Assembly (NCBI RefSeq): GCF_014084125.1
Contig: NZ_CP048405.1
Location: forward strand, 5,022,001 to 5,086,000
Origin: Streptacidiphilus sp. PB12-B1b
Lineage (GTDB): Bacteria > Actinomycetota > Actinomycetes > Streptomycetales > Streptomycetaceae
Length of the DNA stretch: 64,000 nt
Reading direction: 5' to 3'
Each line of letters begins with the position of its first letter. The stretch's first letter is position 1. A program made the translations under genes and the position numbers. The notes beneath the pieces were generated by a model, which saw only the letters and a program-made list of their open reading frames with translations, was not told the DNA's origin and made no database searches. Below are positions 27,101 through 35,313 of this stretch, one piece after another.

Positions 27101-28132
27101 GCGGTCCCGGCCGACACCGCGGACGCCCTGCTCGGCGAGCTGCTGTGCGAGGACCGCGAGCCGGTGGTGCTGCACGGCCCGGCCGGGCGCCGGGCACCGG
27201 CGCTGCAACCGTCCGACCTGGGGCTCCTGGGCAGAACCGGAGCGGGCCCGGCCGGGGACGGCGCGGCCGAGGCCGCCGCGTTGGGCCTGGACCGGGATGC
27301 GGTGGTGCTGCTGGTGGGCGGGGCGCGCGGGATCACCGCGCGGGTCGCCGCGGCTCTCGCCTCGGCCGCCCGGTGCCGTATCGAACTGCTGGGCCGCACC
27401 GCGCCGCCGGAGGCGGAGGAGGACCCGCGGACGGCGGCTGCCCGGGACCGCGCCGGGCTGCGGGCGGCGCTGGCCGCGCAGGGCGTGCCGCTGCCGGAGA
27501 TCGAGCGCGCCGCCTCCCGGCTGCTGGCCGGGCGCGAGGTCACCGCCACGCTGGACGAGCTGTCGGCGCTGGGCGCGCGCGCCCGCTACCAGGCCGTGGA
27601 CGTCACCGACGCGGCGGCGCTGCGGCAGGCCGTCAAGGGCGTGTACGCCGAGCACGGCCGGTTGGACGGCGTGGTGTTCGCGGCGGGCGTGATCGAGGAC
27701 AAGGTGCTGGCGGAGAAGGACCCGGAGTCCTTCCGCCGGGTCTTCGCCACCAAGACCGAGGGCGCCCGGACCCTGCTGGACGCGCTGGCGGAGCTGCCCG
27801 GCGGGCCGCGCTTCACGGTGCTGTTCGGCAGCATCGCCGCCGCCCTGGGCAATCGCGGGCAGGCGGACTACGCCGCCGCCAACGACGCGTTGGACGACAT
27901 CGGCGCACGCTGGTCGGAGCGCACCGGACACCGGGCGCTGACCGTGCACTGGGGCCCGTGGGCTCCGGGCGGCGGCCACGACGGCATGGTCTCCGAGGAG
28001 TTGGCCCGCGCGTACGCCAGGCGCGGCGTCCGGCTGATCGATCCGGAGGCGGGCACGGCGGCGCTGCTGCGCGAGCTGGCCTGGGGCGACGACGCCACCC
28101 GGTCCGTGGTCTACACGGCCTCGGGCTGGTGA
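21143..28132 (+). CDS. Pfa-like type I megasynthase: PfaD-like/NMO-KS-AT-ACP-KR
   Basis: 2329 residues. An N-terminal nitronate monooxygenase/PfaD-like enoyl-reductase region (about 1-640) appears as two related TIM-barrel halves. A ketosynthase follows (about 659-1096; Cys853 in DAACASS, EAHGTGT and KSQIGH histidine motifs), then an acyltransferase (about 1222-1505; Ser1315 in GHSYGE), an Ala/Pro linker, one ACP (about 1703-1786; Ser1740 in DLSIDSIKR, the PUFA-synthase type), a Glu/Pro repeat linker and a ketoreductase (about 2050-2290; GGARGITA, DYAAAND). The order matches secondary-lipid (Pfa) synthases more than modular PKSs. ATG 21143 was chosen for GGAGAG just upstream; a GTG at 21122 is in frame but has no SD. 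A rare TTA codon sits at 21647-21649 (codon 169). The gene overlaps the next by 4 bp. Confidence 0.9.
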   Translation: MRPASPQTDLVLGITPFHEPDAGLAAALCRAGALGVLDLGTGDRRSREELSRLSRSAPGPFGVRIGPDCRITPEDLRLYDSAGPHTVVLAPDTPERVSAALHADHRLLAEVTDLEQALRAVRAGAHGLIARGAESGGRVGELSSFVLLQQLLSAPGVTVPVWACGGIGLRTAAAAVVGGAAGVVLDSQLALLAESAASEQAAAAVRGMDGSETGVVDGRRVLVRRSGHSESASELMVGQDGFLASAFAEHWGTAGRAVQAVREAVLEGVRTASALGAGSLLGAGSPLSASLGTRLPVAQGPMTRVSDQPAFAAAVAAAGALPFVALALSGPEQTRALLNETAAAVGELPWGVGVLGFAQEELRNAQLAEVLAARPSHAVIAGGRPSQARALEEAGIRTFLHVPSPGLLRQFLEDGARRFVFEGAECGGHVGPRHSFPLWEAQLAVLEDFQDATGAASPIEVLFAGGVHDERSAAMVAAMAAPLAGRGVAAGVLMGTAYLFTEEAVACGAVRPGFQRQVLAAQRTELLQTAPGHATRCVPSRFTTDFAEERERLRAEGVPDREAWEQLERLNVGRLRIASKGVDRVPGGALVPVDEQGQLEQGMFMAGQVAVLRSATTTLSALHHAVSTGAERFLSARSTELTERLGIEPAVRAEPEPAPLDIAVIGMACMFPGAPDLPAFWAQVVGGVDAVTEVPPERWDPEVYWAKDGEPGTTPSKWGGFLPRIPFDPLSYGIPPSALGSIEPVQLLALEAARRALVDAGYDGGGGATGARPFDRSRTSVVFGAEAGSDLSNAGVLGAVLPSYLGRVPEGLAEQLPTLTEDSFPGMLANVISGRIANRLDLGGSNFTVDAACASSLAALDVACRELVSGGSDMALCGGADLHNGINDFLLFASVHALSPTGRSRPFDASADGIALGEGVGCLVLKRLADAERDGDRVYAVVQGIGSASDGRSLGLTAPRPEGQRAALERAYRNAGIGPAEVGLVEAHGTGTVVGDRTELATLSVVFTEAGAAPGSCALGSVKSQIGHAKCAAGVAGLIKTSLALHTGVKPPTLQLTQPNPAWRADESPFAFHTEARPWAVPPSERTAGVSAFGFGGTNFHVVMRAYNAPAPVHGLQQWPAELFTFRGADRQRALHGVAELLRLAEADGSPWRLRDLALAASRRAESGHGPVQIAVVASEVEELRGLLRRAAAGDGDPAAGLHLAPAEPDGAEPGGLPGAGEVAFLFPGQGSQRPGMFAELFTAFPLLQRQLLLGPEYLDELYPPAAFTPERRQQQRAAVTDTRVAQPVLGMTGLAAYELLGLAGVRPAFGGGHSYGELVALCAAGAVAAEDLPALSAERAAAILDAVGEGADAGTMAAVAAGAEQVEHLLAGAGLSGRVVAANHNAPRQTVISGPTEELATATDLLRRAGLGVKPLQVACAFHSPLVSGGSERFAKALAGRAVRAPEFPVWSNRTAAPYPADPAAVRAELAEQIGAPVRFAEQIESMYAAGARVFVEAGPGSVLTRLVPAVLGDRPHLAVPVEGRRGGLPGFLDTLARLAVAGVPVQTGRLFRGRDAVDAAHARAPRRPGWTVDGQLVRTAAGDLLPGALAPARPVPEMLMTAQTPQPHSPGQTAGEALVAEFLRSSRELIAAQREVMLSYLGAPGGAGAPAALPAAPPVAVAVPAPVYAPTAAPLALPDPVAATPVAPAAPAAPAAPAVMGAAEVLRTVVEVIGERTGYPADMIEPDLDLEADLSIDSIKRTEIIGQLARRLATGPGADLASLGDDEIEELAAARTAAAITAWLCARLDAPAEAEAEPEAGAEPEAAAEPEVEPEPSRSPGAEPEPPTPVAGYEPVRLRFADVPLAGPAAAPESLAGTRFALLGADGGGVAEALAARLASAGAQVRTLDAGHEFAADEPVEGVILLDALARRGAPVLPGCVPVLQSALARAPRWLLAVRTAPTAEPGPATAVEPGRADGLRGLFRTLSREYPDVAARLVEVDPAAVPADTADALLGELLCEDREPVVLHGPAGRRAPALQPSDLGLLGRTGAGPAGDGAAEAAALGLDRDAVVLLVGGARGITARVAAALASAARCRIELLGRTAPPEAEEDPRTAAARDRAGLRAALAAQGVPLPEIERAASRLLAGREVTATLDELSALGARARYQAVDVTDAAALRQAVKGVYAEHGRLDGVVFAAGVIEDKVLAEKDPESFRRVFATKTEGARTLLDALAELPGGPRFTVLFGSIAAALGNRGQADYAAANDALDDIGARWSERTGHRALTVHWGPWAPGGGHDGMVSEELARAYARRGVRLIDPEAGTAALLRELAWGDDATRSVVYTASGW

Positions 28133-31100
28133 CGGCGCCGGTGGCACCCGCCCCGCAGCCGCATACGCCTGCCGCCACCGCCGCCGGTGCCGGGCGCTGC
28201 CCGGTGGCGGTGGTGGGCATGGCGGTGCTGCTGCCCGGCGCGCCGGACCTGGCGGCCTACTGGCGCAATCTGGTGGGCGGGGTGGACGCGATCACGGACG
28301 TCCCCGAGGGCCGTTGGGATGCGGGCTACTACGACCCGGCGGCGGCCTCCGGACCGGCCGCGTCGGACCGGCTCTACTGCCGTCGCGGCGGTTTCGTGGA
28401 CGGGCTGGCCCAGGTGCAGCCGACGCGTTTCGGCATCATGCCGAGTTCGGTGCCGGGCACCGAGCCCGACCAGCTGATCGCGCTCCAGGTCGCCGCCTCC
28501 GCCCTGGCGGACGCGGGCGGCCCGGACCGGCTGCCCGACCGCGACCGGATCGGCGTGATCCTGGGCCGGGGCGGCTACCTGACGCCGGGTCTGGTCCGGC
28601 TGGACCAACGGGTCCGCAGCGCACACCAGTTGCTGCGCACCCTCAGCGAACTGATGCCGGATCTGACGTCCAGTCAACTCCGGCGCATCGGTGCCGCCTT
28701 CGCCGAGCAGCTGGGCCCGGAGCTGCCCGAGGCGGCGATCGGGCTGGTCCCCAACCTGGCCGCCTCCCGGGTGGCCAACCGGCTCGATCTGCGCGGCCCG
28801 GCCTACACGGTGGACGCCGCCTGTGCCTCCTCGCTGGTCGCCGTGGACCAGGCGGTCGGCGAACTGTCCACCGGGCGCTGCGACCTGGTGCTGGCGGGCG
28901 GGGTGCACCACTGCCACGACGTGACCTTCTGGAGCGTGTTCACCCAACTGCGGGCGCTCTCGCCGAGCCAGCGCATCCGCCCGTTCCACCGGGATGCCGA
29001 CGGCATCCTGATCGGCGAGGGCACCGGCGTGGTGGTGCTGAAGCGCCTGGACGACGCGGAACGCGACGGCGACCGGGTCTACGCGGTGATCCGTGGCACC
29101 GGCGTGGCCGGGGACGGCCGCGCGGCGGGCCTGGCCAGCCCCGATCCGGGCGGCCAGAGCAGGGCGGTACGGGCGGCCTGGCGGGCTGCCGGGCTCGACC
29201 CGGCGGCGCCCGGCGCGCTGGGCCTGCTGGAGGCCCACGGGACCGCCACCCCGGCCGGTGACGCCGCCGAACTCGCCACGCTGGCCGAGGTGTTCGGTCC
29301 GGCCCGGGCCCGGCACGGCGAGCGCGCGGTGCTGGGCACGGTGAAGTCGATGATCGGCCACACCATGCCCGCGGCAGGCGTCGCCGGGCTGGTCAAGGCG
29401 GCGCTCGCGGTGCACCACGGCGTCCTGCTGCCCACGCTGCACTGCGACGATCCGCACCCGGCGCTGGCCGCGACCCGCTTCCGCACCATCGGATCGGCGC
29501 AGCCCTGGGAGTCCGACGGCGCGCCGCGCCGGGCCGGGGTGAACGCCTTCGGCTTCGGCGGCATCAACGCCCATGTGGTGCTCGAACAGGCACCCGTCCG
29601 CGCGGCCTCCCCGGCCTTCCCGACCGCGCGGACGCCCACGGCAGCCGCAGTGGTGGCCGAACCCGAGCGCGTGCTGCGGCTGGCCGCCGACGGGCCCGGG
29701 CAACTGGCCGCCCTGTTGGCCGCCGACGACGCGGCCGTACGCGCCGCCGGGCTGCCGGAGCACGCCGGTTCCGCGCCCCGGTGCCGGCTGGCGATCGTCG
29801 AACCGACCGGGAAACGCTTGGCGCTGGCCCGGCACGCGGTCGACCGGGGCCGGGCCTGGCGCGGACGCAACGACGTCTGGTTCGCACCGGAGCCACTGCT
29901 CGGCGCCGCCCAGCGCAGTGCCGGACAGGGCCGGATCGCCTTCCTCTTCCCGGGCCTGGAGGGCGAGTTCACCCCCCGGGTGGACGACGTCGCCGACCAC
30001 TTCGGGCTGCCCCGCCCCGGCACGGCTCCGTCCGGCTCCGAGCCGGGCGCCCGGGTGGGCGACATCGGGCGGCACGGCGCGGGCGTGGTGGCGGTGGGCC
30101 GACTGCTGGACGCGGCGCTGCGCCGGATGGGCGTGCGCCCCGACGGCGTCGCCGGGCACAGCGTCGGCGAGTGGACCGCCATGATCACGGGCGGGCTGTA
30201 CTCCGGCGCCTCCGTGGACACCTTCCTGGAGTCCTTCGATCCGGACGCGCTGCGCGTGCCCGGTCTGGCCTTCGCCGCGCTCGGGGTCTCCGCCGCGCGG
30301 GTCGGCGAGGCCCTGGCCACGGTGGACGGCATGGCGGACGTGGTGCTGTCGCACGACAACGCGCCGCAGCAGTCGATCGTGTGCGGCCCCCAAGAGCCGG
30401 TCGCCGAGCTGGTGCGCTGGTTCCGCGCGCGCGGCGTGCTGGGGCAGGTGCTGCCGTTCCAGTCCGGCTTCCACACCCCCATGCTGGAGCCCTATCTGGC
30501 GCCGATCCGGCAGGCCGCCGAGCGTTTCGACCTGCACCGGCCGCAGGTGCCGGTCTGGTCGGGGACGACCGCGGCGCCCTTTCCGCAGGCCGAGGCCGAG
30601 ATCCGGGCCCTGTTCGTCCGCCATCTGCTGGAGCCGGTGCGGTTCCGGCCACTGGTGGAGGAGTTGTACCGGGCCGGTTTCCGGGCGTTCGTCCAGGTCG
30701 GCACGGGTCAGCTGGCCTCCCTGGTCGGTGACACGCTGGGGCGGCGGGACCATCTGGCGGTCGCGGCCAACTCCCCGCACCGCGACGGCCTGGCGCAGCT
30801 GCGCCGGGTGGCGGCGGCGCTCTGGGCGGACGGCGCCGAACCCGACCGGGCCGCCCTGCTCCCCGCCGGGCCGGGCAGCGTTCCCATCGCCCGACCGGCC
30901 CCGCCGGAGCACGGGACTGAGCACGGGACCGAGCACGGGGCCGAGCCGTCGCAGGAGCGCTCGCACGCCACCCTGCAGCTGGACCTGGGCTCCCCCCTGG
31001 TGTCCCTGCCCGCCGAGACCGTCGCCGCGCTGCAAAGGGAACTGAGGCCACGTCACACAGTAGCGGCGCGCACCTCCGAGCCGACCGAGCTGACCGAGCT

Positions 31101-32886
31101 GGCCGACAGCTCCCCGTTGGCAGCCGAATTGGACGCGCTGCTGCGCGAGACGGGCCGGGCGGCGGCCGAACTCATCGGCGCGGGGCGGAAGTCGGGGGCG
31201 CGTCGGCCGCTTCCGGCTCAACCCCCCGACGCCGTAACGCAGCCCGCGCCCGCACCGCGCGCGGCGCCCGGGCCGCACACCCGTCCGCTGCTGGTCTCCG
31301 TCGATGCCATGCCGTACCTGCTGGACCACTGCTTCTTCCAGCAGCGCCCGGGCTGGCCCGATCTCGGCGACCGCTGGCCGGTGGTCCCGGCCACCACCAT
31401 CGTGCAGCACCTGCTGGATGCCGCCGAGCAGTTCGCGCCCGGCCGTACGGCCACCGGCATGAGCGCCGTGCGGTTCGGGCGCTGGGTTCCGGCCGCGACG
31501 CCGCTGGAGGTACAGCTCACCCTGCAGCCGGAGGCGGACGGCCGCCTGGCCGCCTCATTCGGCGACTTCGCCTCCGGCACAGTCGAACTGACGGAACGTC
31601 ATCAACAGCCGCCTTCGGCCTGGCCGGTGGACCGGGACGCCGAGCGGGTGCCGGAGCACACCGCCGCCGACCTCTACCAGCAGCGGTGGATGTTCCACGG
31701 CCCGGCGTTCCAGGGCCTGACCGAGCTGACCGCCATCGGTGCGGCGCACGTCCGGGGGGTGATCACCGCGCCGTCCGCGCCCGGGGCACTGCTGGACAAC
31801 GTCGGCCAGCTGCTCGGCTACTGGATCATGGCCACCCATACCGAACGCACCGTGGTCTTTCCGGTCGGCATGCGGCAGCTCCGCTTCTTCGGCCCGCCGC
31901 CCCGGCCCGGCAGCGCCGTCCACTGCCATGTCCGTATCGTCCGGCTCACCGACACCGTGCTCGAGGCGGATGTCCAACTGCGGTGCGGCCAAGCGGTCTG
32001 GGCGGAGATCCACGGCTGGCAGGACCGGCGTTTCGACAGCCGTCCGGAGACCCGGCCGGTGGAGCGCGCCGTCGAACGCAACACCCTCTCCGTCCCGCAG
32101 CCGGGCGGCTGGGTGCTGCTGCACGAACGCTGGCCCGACCTCGCCTCCCGCGACCTGATCATGCGCAACCACCTGGGCTCGGCCGAGCGCGACCGCTACG
32201 AGCAGCAGCCGCCGCGCCGCCGCCGGGCGTGGCTGCTGGGCCGGATCGCGGTCAAGGACGCCGTGCGGCGGTGGCTGTGGGAGCAGGGCGAGGGGCCCGT
32301 CTACCCGGCCGAGATCGAGGTGCTCAACGATGCGGACGGCAGGCCCTGGGTGCGCGGGCGGCACGGCCGGACGCTGCCCCGGCTCGACGTCTCGCTGGCG
32401 CACCGGGCCGGGGCGGCGGTGGCGCTGGTCCGGCCGTCCCGCGCGGACGGCGGGCCCGGGGTCGGCATCGACATCGAGGAGGCCGTCGACCGTCCGGCCG
32501 AGACGGCAGCGGTGGCGCTGGGCCCGGCGGAGCGCGAGCTGCTCGCCGCCCGCAGCGCCGCCTCGGACTCCGAGGCGGTCTGGTTCGCCCGCTTCTGGGC
32601 CGCCAAGGAGGCGGCGGCGAAGGCCGAGGGCACCGGGCTCGGCGGTCGGCCGCGCGCCTTCCGGGTCACCGCCGCCGAGGCCGACCAGGTGCAGGTCACG
32701 GTCGACGGCCCGGACGGCCCGCGCACCCACCGGGTGCACTGCGCCCGGGTCGGCAACCCCCCGGACCTGCCGGACCACGGCTTCGTCGTGGCCTGGACCA
32801 CGCACCACACCGAGCACGCCGAGCACACCGACAGCGCCGAGCACACCGACAGTACCGAGCACACCGAAGGGACTGGAGCCACGTGA
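28129..32886 (+). CDS. Pfa-like megasynthase: KS-AT-DH-phosphopantetheinyl transferase
   Basis: 1585 residues, starting GTG in a GTGA overlap with the first megasynthase. The ketosynthase (about 24-480) keeps all catalytic motifs (Cys232 in DAACASS, EAHGTA, KSMIGH), so it is not a chain-length factor. The acyltransferase-like domain (about 605-900) has Ser678 in GHSVGEW. A double-hotdog dehydratase (about 1050-1310) shows DHCFFQQ at about 1065 and LLDNVGQLLGYW. A C-terminal Sfp-type phosphopantetheinyl transferase (about 1350-1540) has GVGIDIEE and FWAAKEAAAKAEG. The enzyme could therefore prime the ACP domains of its own pathway, as in enediyne and PUFA synthases. The C-terminus is a His/Glu/Thr repeat (about 1557-1583) of no known role. 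No ACP is present here. Confidence 0.9.
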   Translation: MTAPVAPAPQPHTPAATAAGAGRCPVAVVGMAVLLPGAPDLAAYWRNLVGGVDAITDVPEGRWDAGYYDPAAASGPAASDRLYCRRGGFVDGLAQVQPTRFGIMPSSVPGTEPDQLIALQVAASALADAGGPDRLPDRDRIGVILGRGGYLTPGLVRLDQRVRSAHQLLRTLSELMPDLTSSQLRRIGAAFAEQLGPELPEAAIGLVPNLAASRVANRLDLRGPAYTVDAACASSLVAVDQAVGELSTGRCDLVLAGGVHHCHDVTFWSVFTQLRALSPSQRIRPFHRDADGILIGEGTGVVVLKRLDDAERDGDRVYAVIRGTGVAGDGRAAGLASPDPGGQSRAVRAAWRAAGLDPAAPGALGLLEAHGTATPAGDAAELATLAEVFGPARARHGERAVLGTVKSMIGHTMPAAGVAGLVKAALAVHHGVLLPTLHCDDPHPALAATRFRTIGSAQPWESDGAPRRAGVNAFGFGGINAHVVLEQAPVRAASPAFPTARTPTAAAVVAEPERVLRLAADGPGQLAALLAADDAAVRAAGLPEHAGSAPRCRLAIVEPTGKRLALARHAVDRGRAWRGRNDVWFAPEPLLGAAQRSAGQGRIAFLFPGLEGEFTPRVDDVADHFGLPRPGTAPSGSEPGARVGDIGRHGAGVVAVGRLLDAALRRMGVRPDGVAGHSVGEWTAMITGGLYSGASVDTFLESFDPDALRVPGLAFAALGVSAARVGEALATVDGMADVVLSHDNAPQQSIVCGPQEPVAELVRWFRARGVLGQVLPFQSGFHTPMLEPYLAPIRQAAERFDLHRPQVPVWSGTTAAPFPQAEAEIRALFVRHLLEPVRFRPLVEELYRAGFRAFVQVGTGQLASLVGDTLGRRDHLAVAANSPHRDGLAQLRRVAAALWADGAEPDRAALLPAGPGSVPIARPAPPEHGTEHGTEHGAEPSQERSHATLQLDLGSPLVSLPAETVAALQRELRPRHTVAARTSEPTELTELADSSPLAAELDALLRETGRAAAELIGAGRKSGARRPLPAQPPDAVTQPAPAPRAAPGPHTRPLLVSVDAMPYLLDHCFFQQRPGWPDLGDRWPVVPATTIVQHLLDAAEQFAPGRTATGMSAVRFGRWVPAATPLEVQLTLQPEADGRLAASFGDFASGTVELTERHQQPPSAWPVDRDAERVPEHTAADLYQQRWMFHGPAFQGLTELTAIGAAHVRGVITAPSAPGALLDNVGQLLGYWIMATHTERTVVFPVGMRQLRFFGPPPRPGSAVHCHVRIVRLTDTVLEADVQLRCGQAVWAEIHGWQDRRFDSRPETRPVERAVERNTLSVPQPGGWVLLHERWPDLASRDLIMRNHLGSAERDRYEQQPPRRRRAWLLGRIAVKDAVRRWLWEQGEGPVYPAEIEVLNDADGRPWVRGRHGRTLPRLDVSLAHRAGAAVALVRPSRADGGPGVGIDIEEAVDRPAETAAVALGPAERELLAARSAASDSEAVWFARFWAAKEAAAKAEGTGLGGRPRAFRVTAAEADQVQVTVDGPDGPRTHRVHCARVGNPPDLPDHGFVVAWTTHHTEHAEHTDSAEHTDSTEHTEGTGAT

Positions 32887-33227
32887 CCACCAGCGAGCCG
32901 ACCATGGAGCAGCTCCCGCCTGCCGAGACGCCGAGCCCCGCCGAGAGGGAGGTCCTCGCCGAGATCACCGGCATGCTGGCCACCGTCCTGGAGGAGTACG
33001 GCCTGGGCGACGTCGACGTCACCCCCGAGTCCCGCTTCACCCAGGATCTGGAGCTGGAGAGCATCGACCTGGTCACCTTGGCCGGGCTGCTCCAGGAGCG
33101 CTGGGGCGACCGGATCAACTTCGCCGAGTTCATCGCCGGCATGGAGCTGGACGAGATCATCGAACTGACCGTGGGCCGGTTGGTCGGCTATGTCGTGGAC
33201 CGGCTGCAGACCGCCGATCGGAGCTGA
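32883..33227 (+). CDS. Discrete acyl carrier protein
   Basis: 114 residues. It is a single carrier domain with the phosphopantetheine attachment site in QDLELESIDLVTLAG (Ser near residue 58), a classic ACP helix-II start. The GTG start overlaps the stop of the KS-AT-DH-PPTase gene (GTGA). Its sequence is unlike the PUFA-type ACP in the first megasynthase (DLSIDSIKR), so it probably serves a separate step, such as loading or offloading; that is inference. The PPTase domain encoded just upstream is the likely activating enzyme. Confidence 0.92.
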   Translation: MTTSEPTMEQLPPAETPSPAEREVLAEITGMLATVLEEYGLGDVDVTPESRFTQDLELESIDLVTLAGLLQERWGDRINFAEFIAGMELDEIIELTVGRLVGYVVDRLQTADRS

Positions 33228-33229
33228 CC

Positions 33230-34099
33230 GTGGCCCTCCTCGACCTCGACGGGCTGCGCTGCCACGTCCAGCGGCTGGCCCCGCTGGACGGCGCTCCCCC
33301 GGCCGCCACCGCCGTGCTGGTGCACGGCCTGCTGACCGACAGCCTGGCCAGCTACTACTTCACCCTCGGGCCGGTGCTGGCGGCGGCCGGGGTGGAGGTG
33401 GTGATGTACGACCAGCGGGGCCACGGCCGCACCGCACGGCCGCCCACCGGCTACCGGCTCGACCACTTCCTGGACGATCTGGAGGCCCTGCTGGACCGGC
33501 TGTACCTCACCGGCCCGGTGCACCTGCTGGGCAACTCCTTCGGCGGCACGGTGGCGTTCGGTCTGGCGCAGCGCCGCCCGGAGCAGGTGCTGAGCATCCT
33601 GGCCATCGAGTCGGAACCGGCCACCCCGGCCTGGGCCGCCAAGATGGAGCGGCTGCTCGGCTGGACCGAGGCGCAGCTGGCCCGGGAGGAGTCCCTGGCC
33701 TGGGTCGCGGAGCAGCAGGGGGCGCACAAGGCGCGGCTGGCCCGGGCCGCCGGCAGGCTGCTGGCGGAGACCTCGCTGGCGCGCGACCTCCCGGCCAGCC
33801 GGGTGCTCTCCGAGGCCGGGATCGGCGCGATCGACTGCCCGGTCCTGGCGGTCTACGGCACCGAGTCGGACCTCGCCGAGCAGGCGGACTGGCTGGAGGG
33901 GCTGCTGCCCGCGTGCCGCAGCACCCTCGTCCCGGGGCAGGAGCACTCCGTCCTGGTGGAGGCGCCGGAGGTGGTGCGCGAGCTGGCGCTGTGCTGGCTG
34001 CTGGAGAACGGCGCCGGGCTGCGCGGTCCGGCCGCCGGGCTGCGCCGGCCGCTGCCGGTGAGCGGCGGGGCCGTGCGGGTCGCCGGGGGTGCCCGGTGA
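33230..34099 (+). CDS. Alpha/beta hydrolase, probable thioesterase or offloading enzyme
   Basis: 289 residues. An alpha/beta hydrolase fold with oxyanion region VLVHGLLTDS, nucleophile elbow GNSFGG (Ser near residue 102), acid in YGTESDLAEQ and catalytic His in GQEHSVLVE. GGAG at 33220-33223 precedes the GTG start by 6 bases, and the gap after the ACP stop is 2 bp. Between an ACP gene and a glycosyltransferase gene, the likeliest job is to hydrolyse or transfer the acyl product from the carrier protein. Specificity cannot be read, and a proofreading or resistance role is also possible. Confidence 0.85.
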   Translation: MALLDLDGLRCHVQRLAPLDGAPPAATAVLVHGLLTDSLASYYFTLGPVLAAAGVEVVMYDQRGHGRTARPPTGYRLDHFLDDLEALLDRLYLTGPVHLLGNSFGGTVAFGLAQRRPEQVLSILAIESEPATPAWAAKMERLLGWTEAQLAREESLAWVAEQQGAHKARLARAAGRLLAETSLARDLPASRVLSEAGIGAIDCPVLAVYGTESDLAEQADWLEGLLPACRSTLVPGQEHSVLVEAPEVVRELALCWLLENGAGLRGPAAGLRRPLPVSGGAVRVAGGAR

Positions 34100-35313
34100 G
34101 CCGGTTCCTGTTCGTCGTCCCGCCGCTGGTCGGGCATGTGAACCCGGCGGTGGGGGTGGCGGCCGAGCTGGCCGCCCGTGGGCATGCCACGGCCTGGGCC
34201 GGGCTGCCGGAGCTGGTCGGCGGGCTGGCGGGCGCGGACGCCGAGGTGTTCCGCTGCGCGGTCGTCCCCGGGCAGGCGCCCGGCGAGCCGCTGCACCGGC
34301 CGCCGGAGCTGCGCGGCCCGGCCGCGCTGAAGTTCCTGTGGGAGGAGTTCCTGGTGCCGCTGGCCGAGGCGATGGCGCCCGGCGTGGCGGCGGCGGTGGA
34401 GCGCTTCCGCCCCGATCTGGTGGTCGCAGACCAGCAGGCGGTCGCGGGGGCGCTGGTCGCCGAGCGGCTGGGCCTGCCGTGGGCCACCTCGGCGACCACC
34501 TCGGCGGAGTTCAGCGGCGCGCTGGACGGCATGCCGCTGGTGGACGCCTGGATCGACGGCCTCCTGGGTGATCTGCGCAAGCGCATCGGCGCCCCGGAGG
34601 GCACGGCCGATCCGCGCTTCTCCCCGCTGCTGACCCTGGCCTTCACCACCCCGGAACTGGCCCGCCCGGGCGGCGGCGGGAGCCCCGAAGCCGCCGGACG
34701 CCGTCCGATCCGCTTCGTCGGCCCGTCCCTGGCCGCGCGGCCCACGGCCCCCTCCTTCCCCTGGGAGTGGCTGGACCCGGACCGCGCGCTGGTGCTGGTG
34801 AGCCTGGGCACGGCCAACACCGATGCGGGCGCAGCCTTTCTGACGGCCTGCCAGGAGGCGGTGCGGGAGCGCGCCGACCGGGTGCAGGCGGTGCTGGTCG
34901 ACCCGGGCGGGGTGCTGGGCGGCCCCGCGCCCGACCGGGACGTCCTGGTCGCCCCGTCCGTGCCGCAGCTGCCGCTGCTGGCCCGCAGCGCGGCCGTGGT
35001 CTGCCACGCGGGCCACAACACCGTCTGCGAGGCCCTGTGGCACGGCGTGCCGCTCGTGGTGGCACCGATCCGCGACGACCAGCCGGTGGTGGCCGGGCAG
35101 GTGACCGTGGCGGGTGCGGGGGTCCGCGTCCGCTTCGGTCGGACCAGCGCCGCCCGGCTCGGCGAGGCCCTGGACGCGGTGCTCGGCGACCCCGCCTACC
35201 GGGCCGCGGCGCGGCGCGTCGGCGACTCGTTCCGGGCAGCCGGCGGGGCCGCCGCCGCAGCCACCCACCTCGAACGCCTGCTCGATCCGAGCCCAGCGAG
35301 GGAGAGCCGATGA
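34096..35313 (+). CDS. GT1-family (UGT/MGT-type) glycosyltransferase
   Basis: 405 residues, GT-B fold. The N-terminal acceptor half begins FLFVVPPLVGHVNPAVGV, a usual start for macrolide or lipid glycosyltransferases. The C-terminal donor half carries the nucleotide-sugar signature CHAGHNTVCEALWHGVPLV and the D-Q pair in IRDDQPVVAGQV. It overlaps the hydrolase gene by 4 bp (GTGA) and the next gene by 4 bp (ATGA). It should attach a sugar from a UDP- or dTDP-donor to the megasynthase product. No sugar-biosynthesis genes lie nearby, so a common cellular nucleotide sugar is likelier than a specialised deoxysugar (inference). Confidence 0.9.
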   Translation: MSRFLFVVPPLVGHVNPAVGVAAELAARGHATAWAGLPELVGGLAGADAEVFRCAVVPGQAPGEPLHRPPELRGPAALKFLWEEFLVPLAEAMAPGVAAAVERFRPDLVVADQQAVAGALVAERLGLPWATSATTSAEFSGALDGMPLVDAWIDGLLGDLRKRIGAPEGTADPRFSPLLTLAFTTPELARPGGGGSPEAAGRRPIRFVGPSLAARPTAPSFPWEWLDPDRALVLVSLGTANTDAGAAFLTACQEAVRERADRVQAVLVDPGGVLGGPAPDRDVLVAPSVPQLPLLARSAAVVCHAGHNTVCEALWHGVPLVVAPIRDDQPVVAGQVTVAGAGVRVRFGRTSAARLGEALDAVLGDPAYRAAARRVGDSFRAAGGAAAAATHLERLLDPSPARESR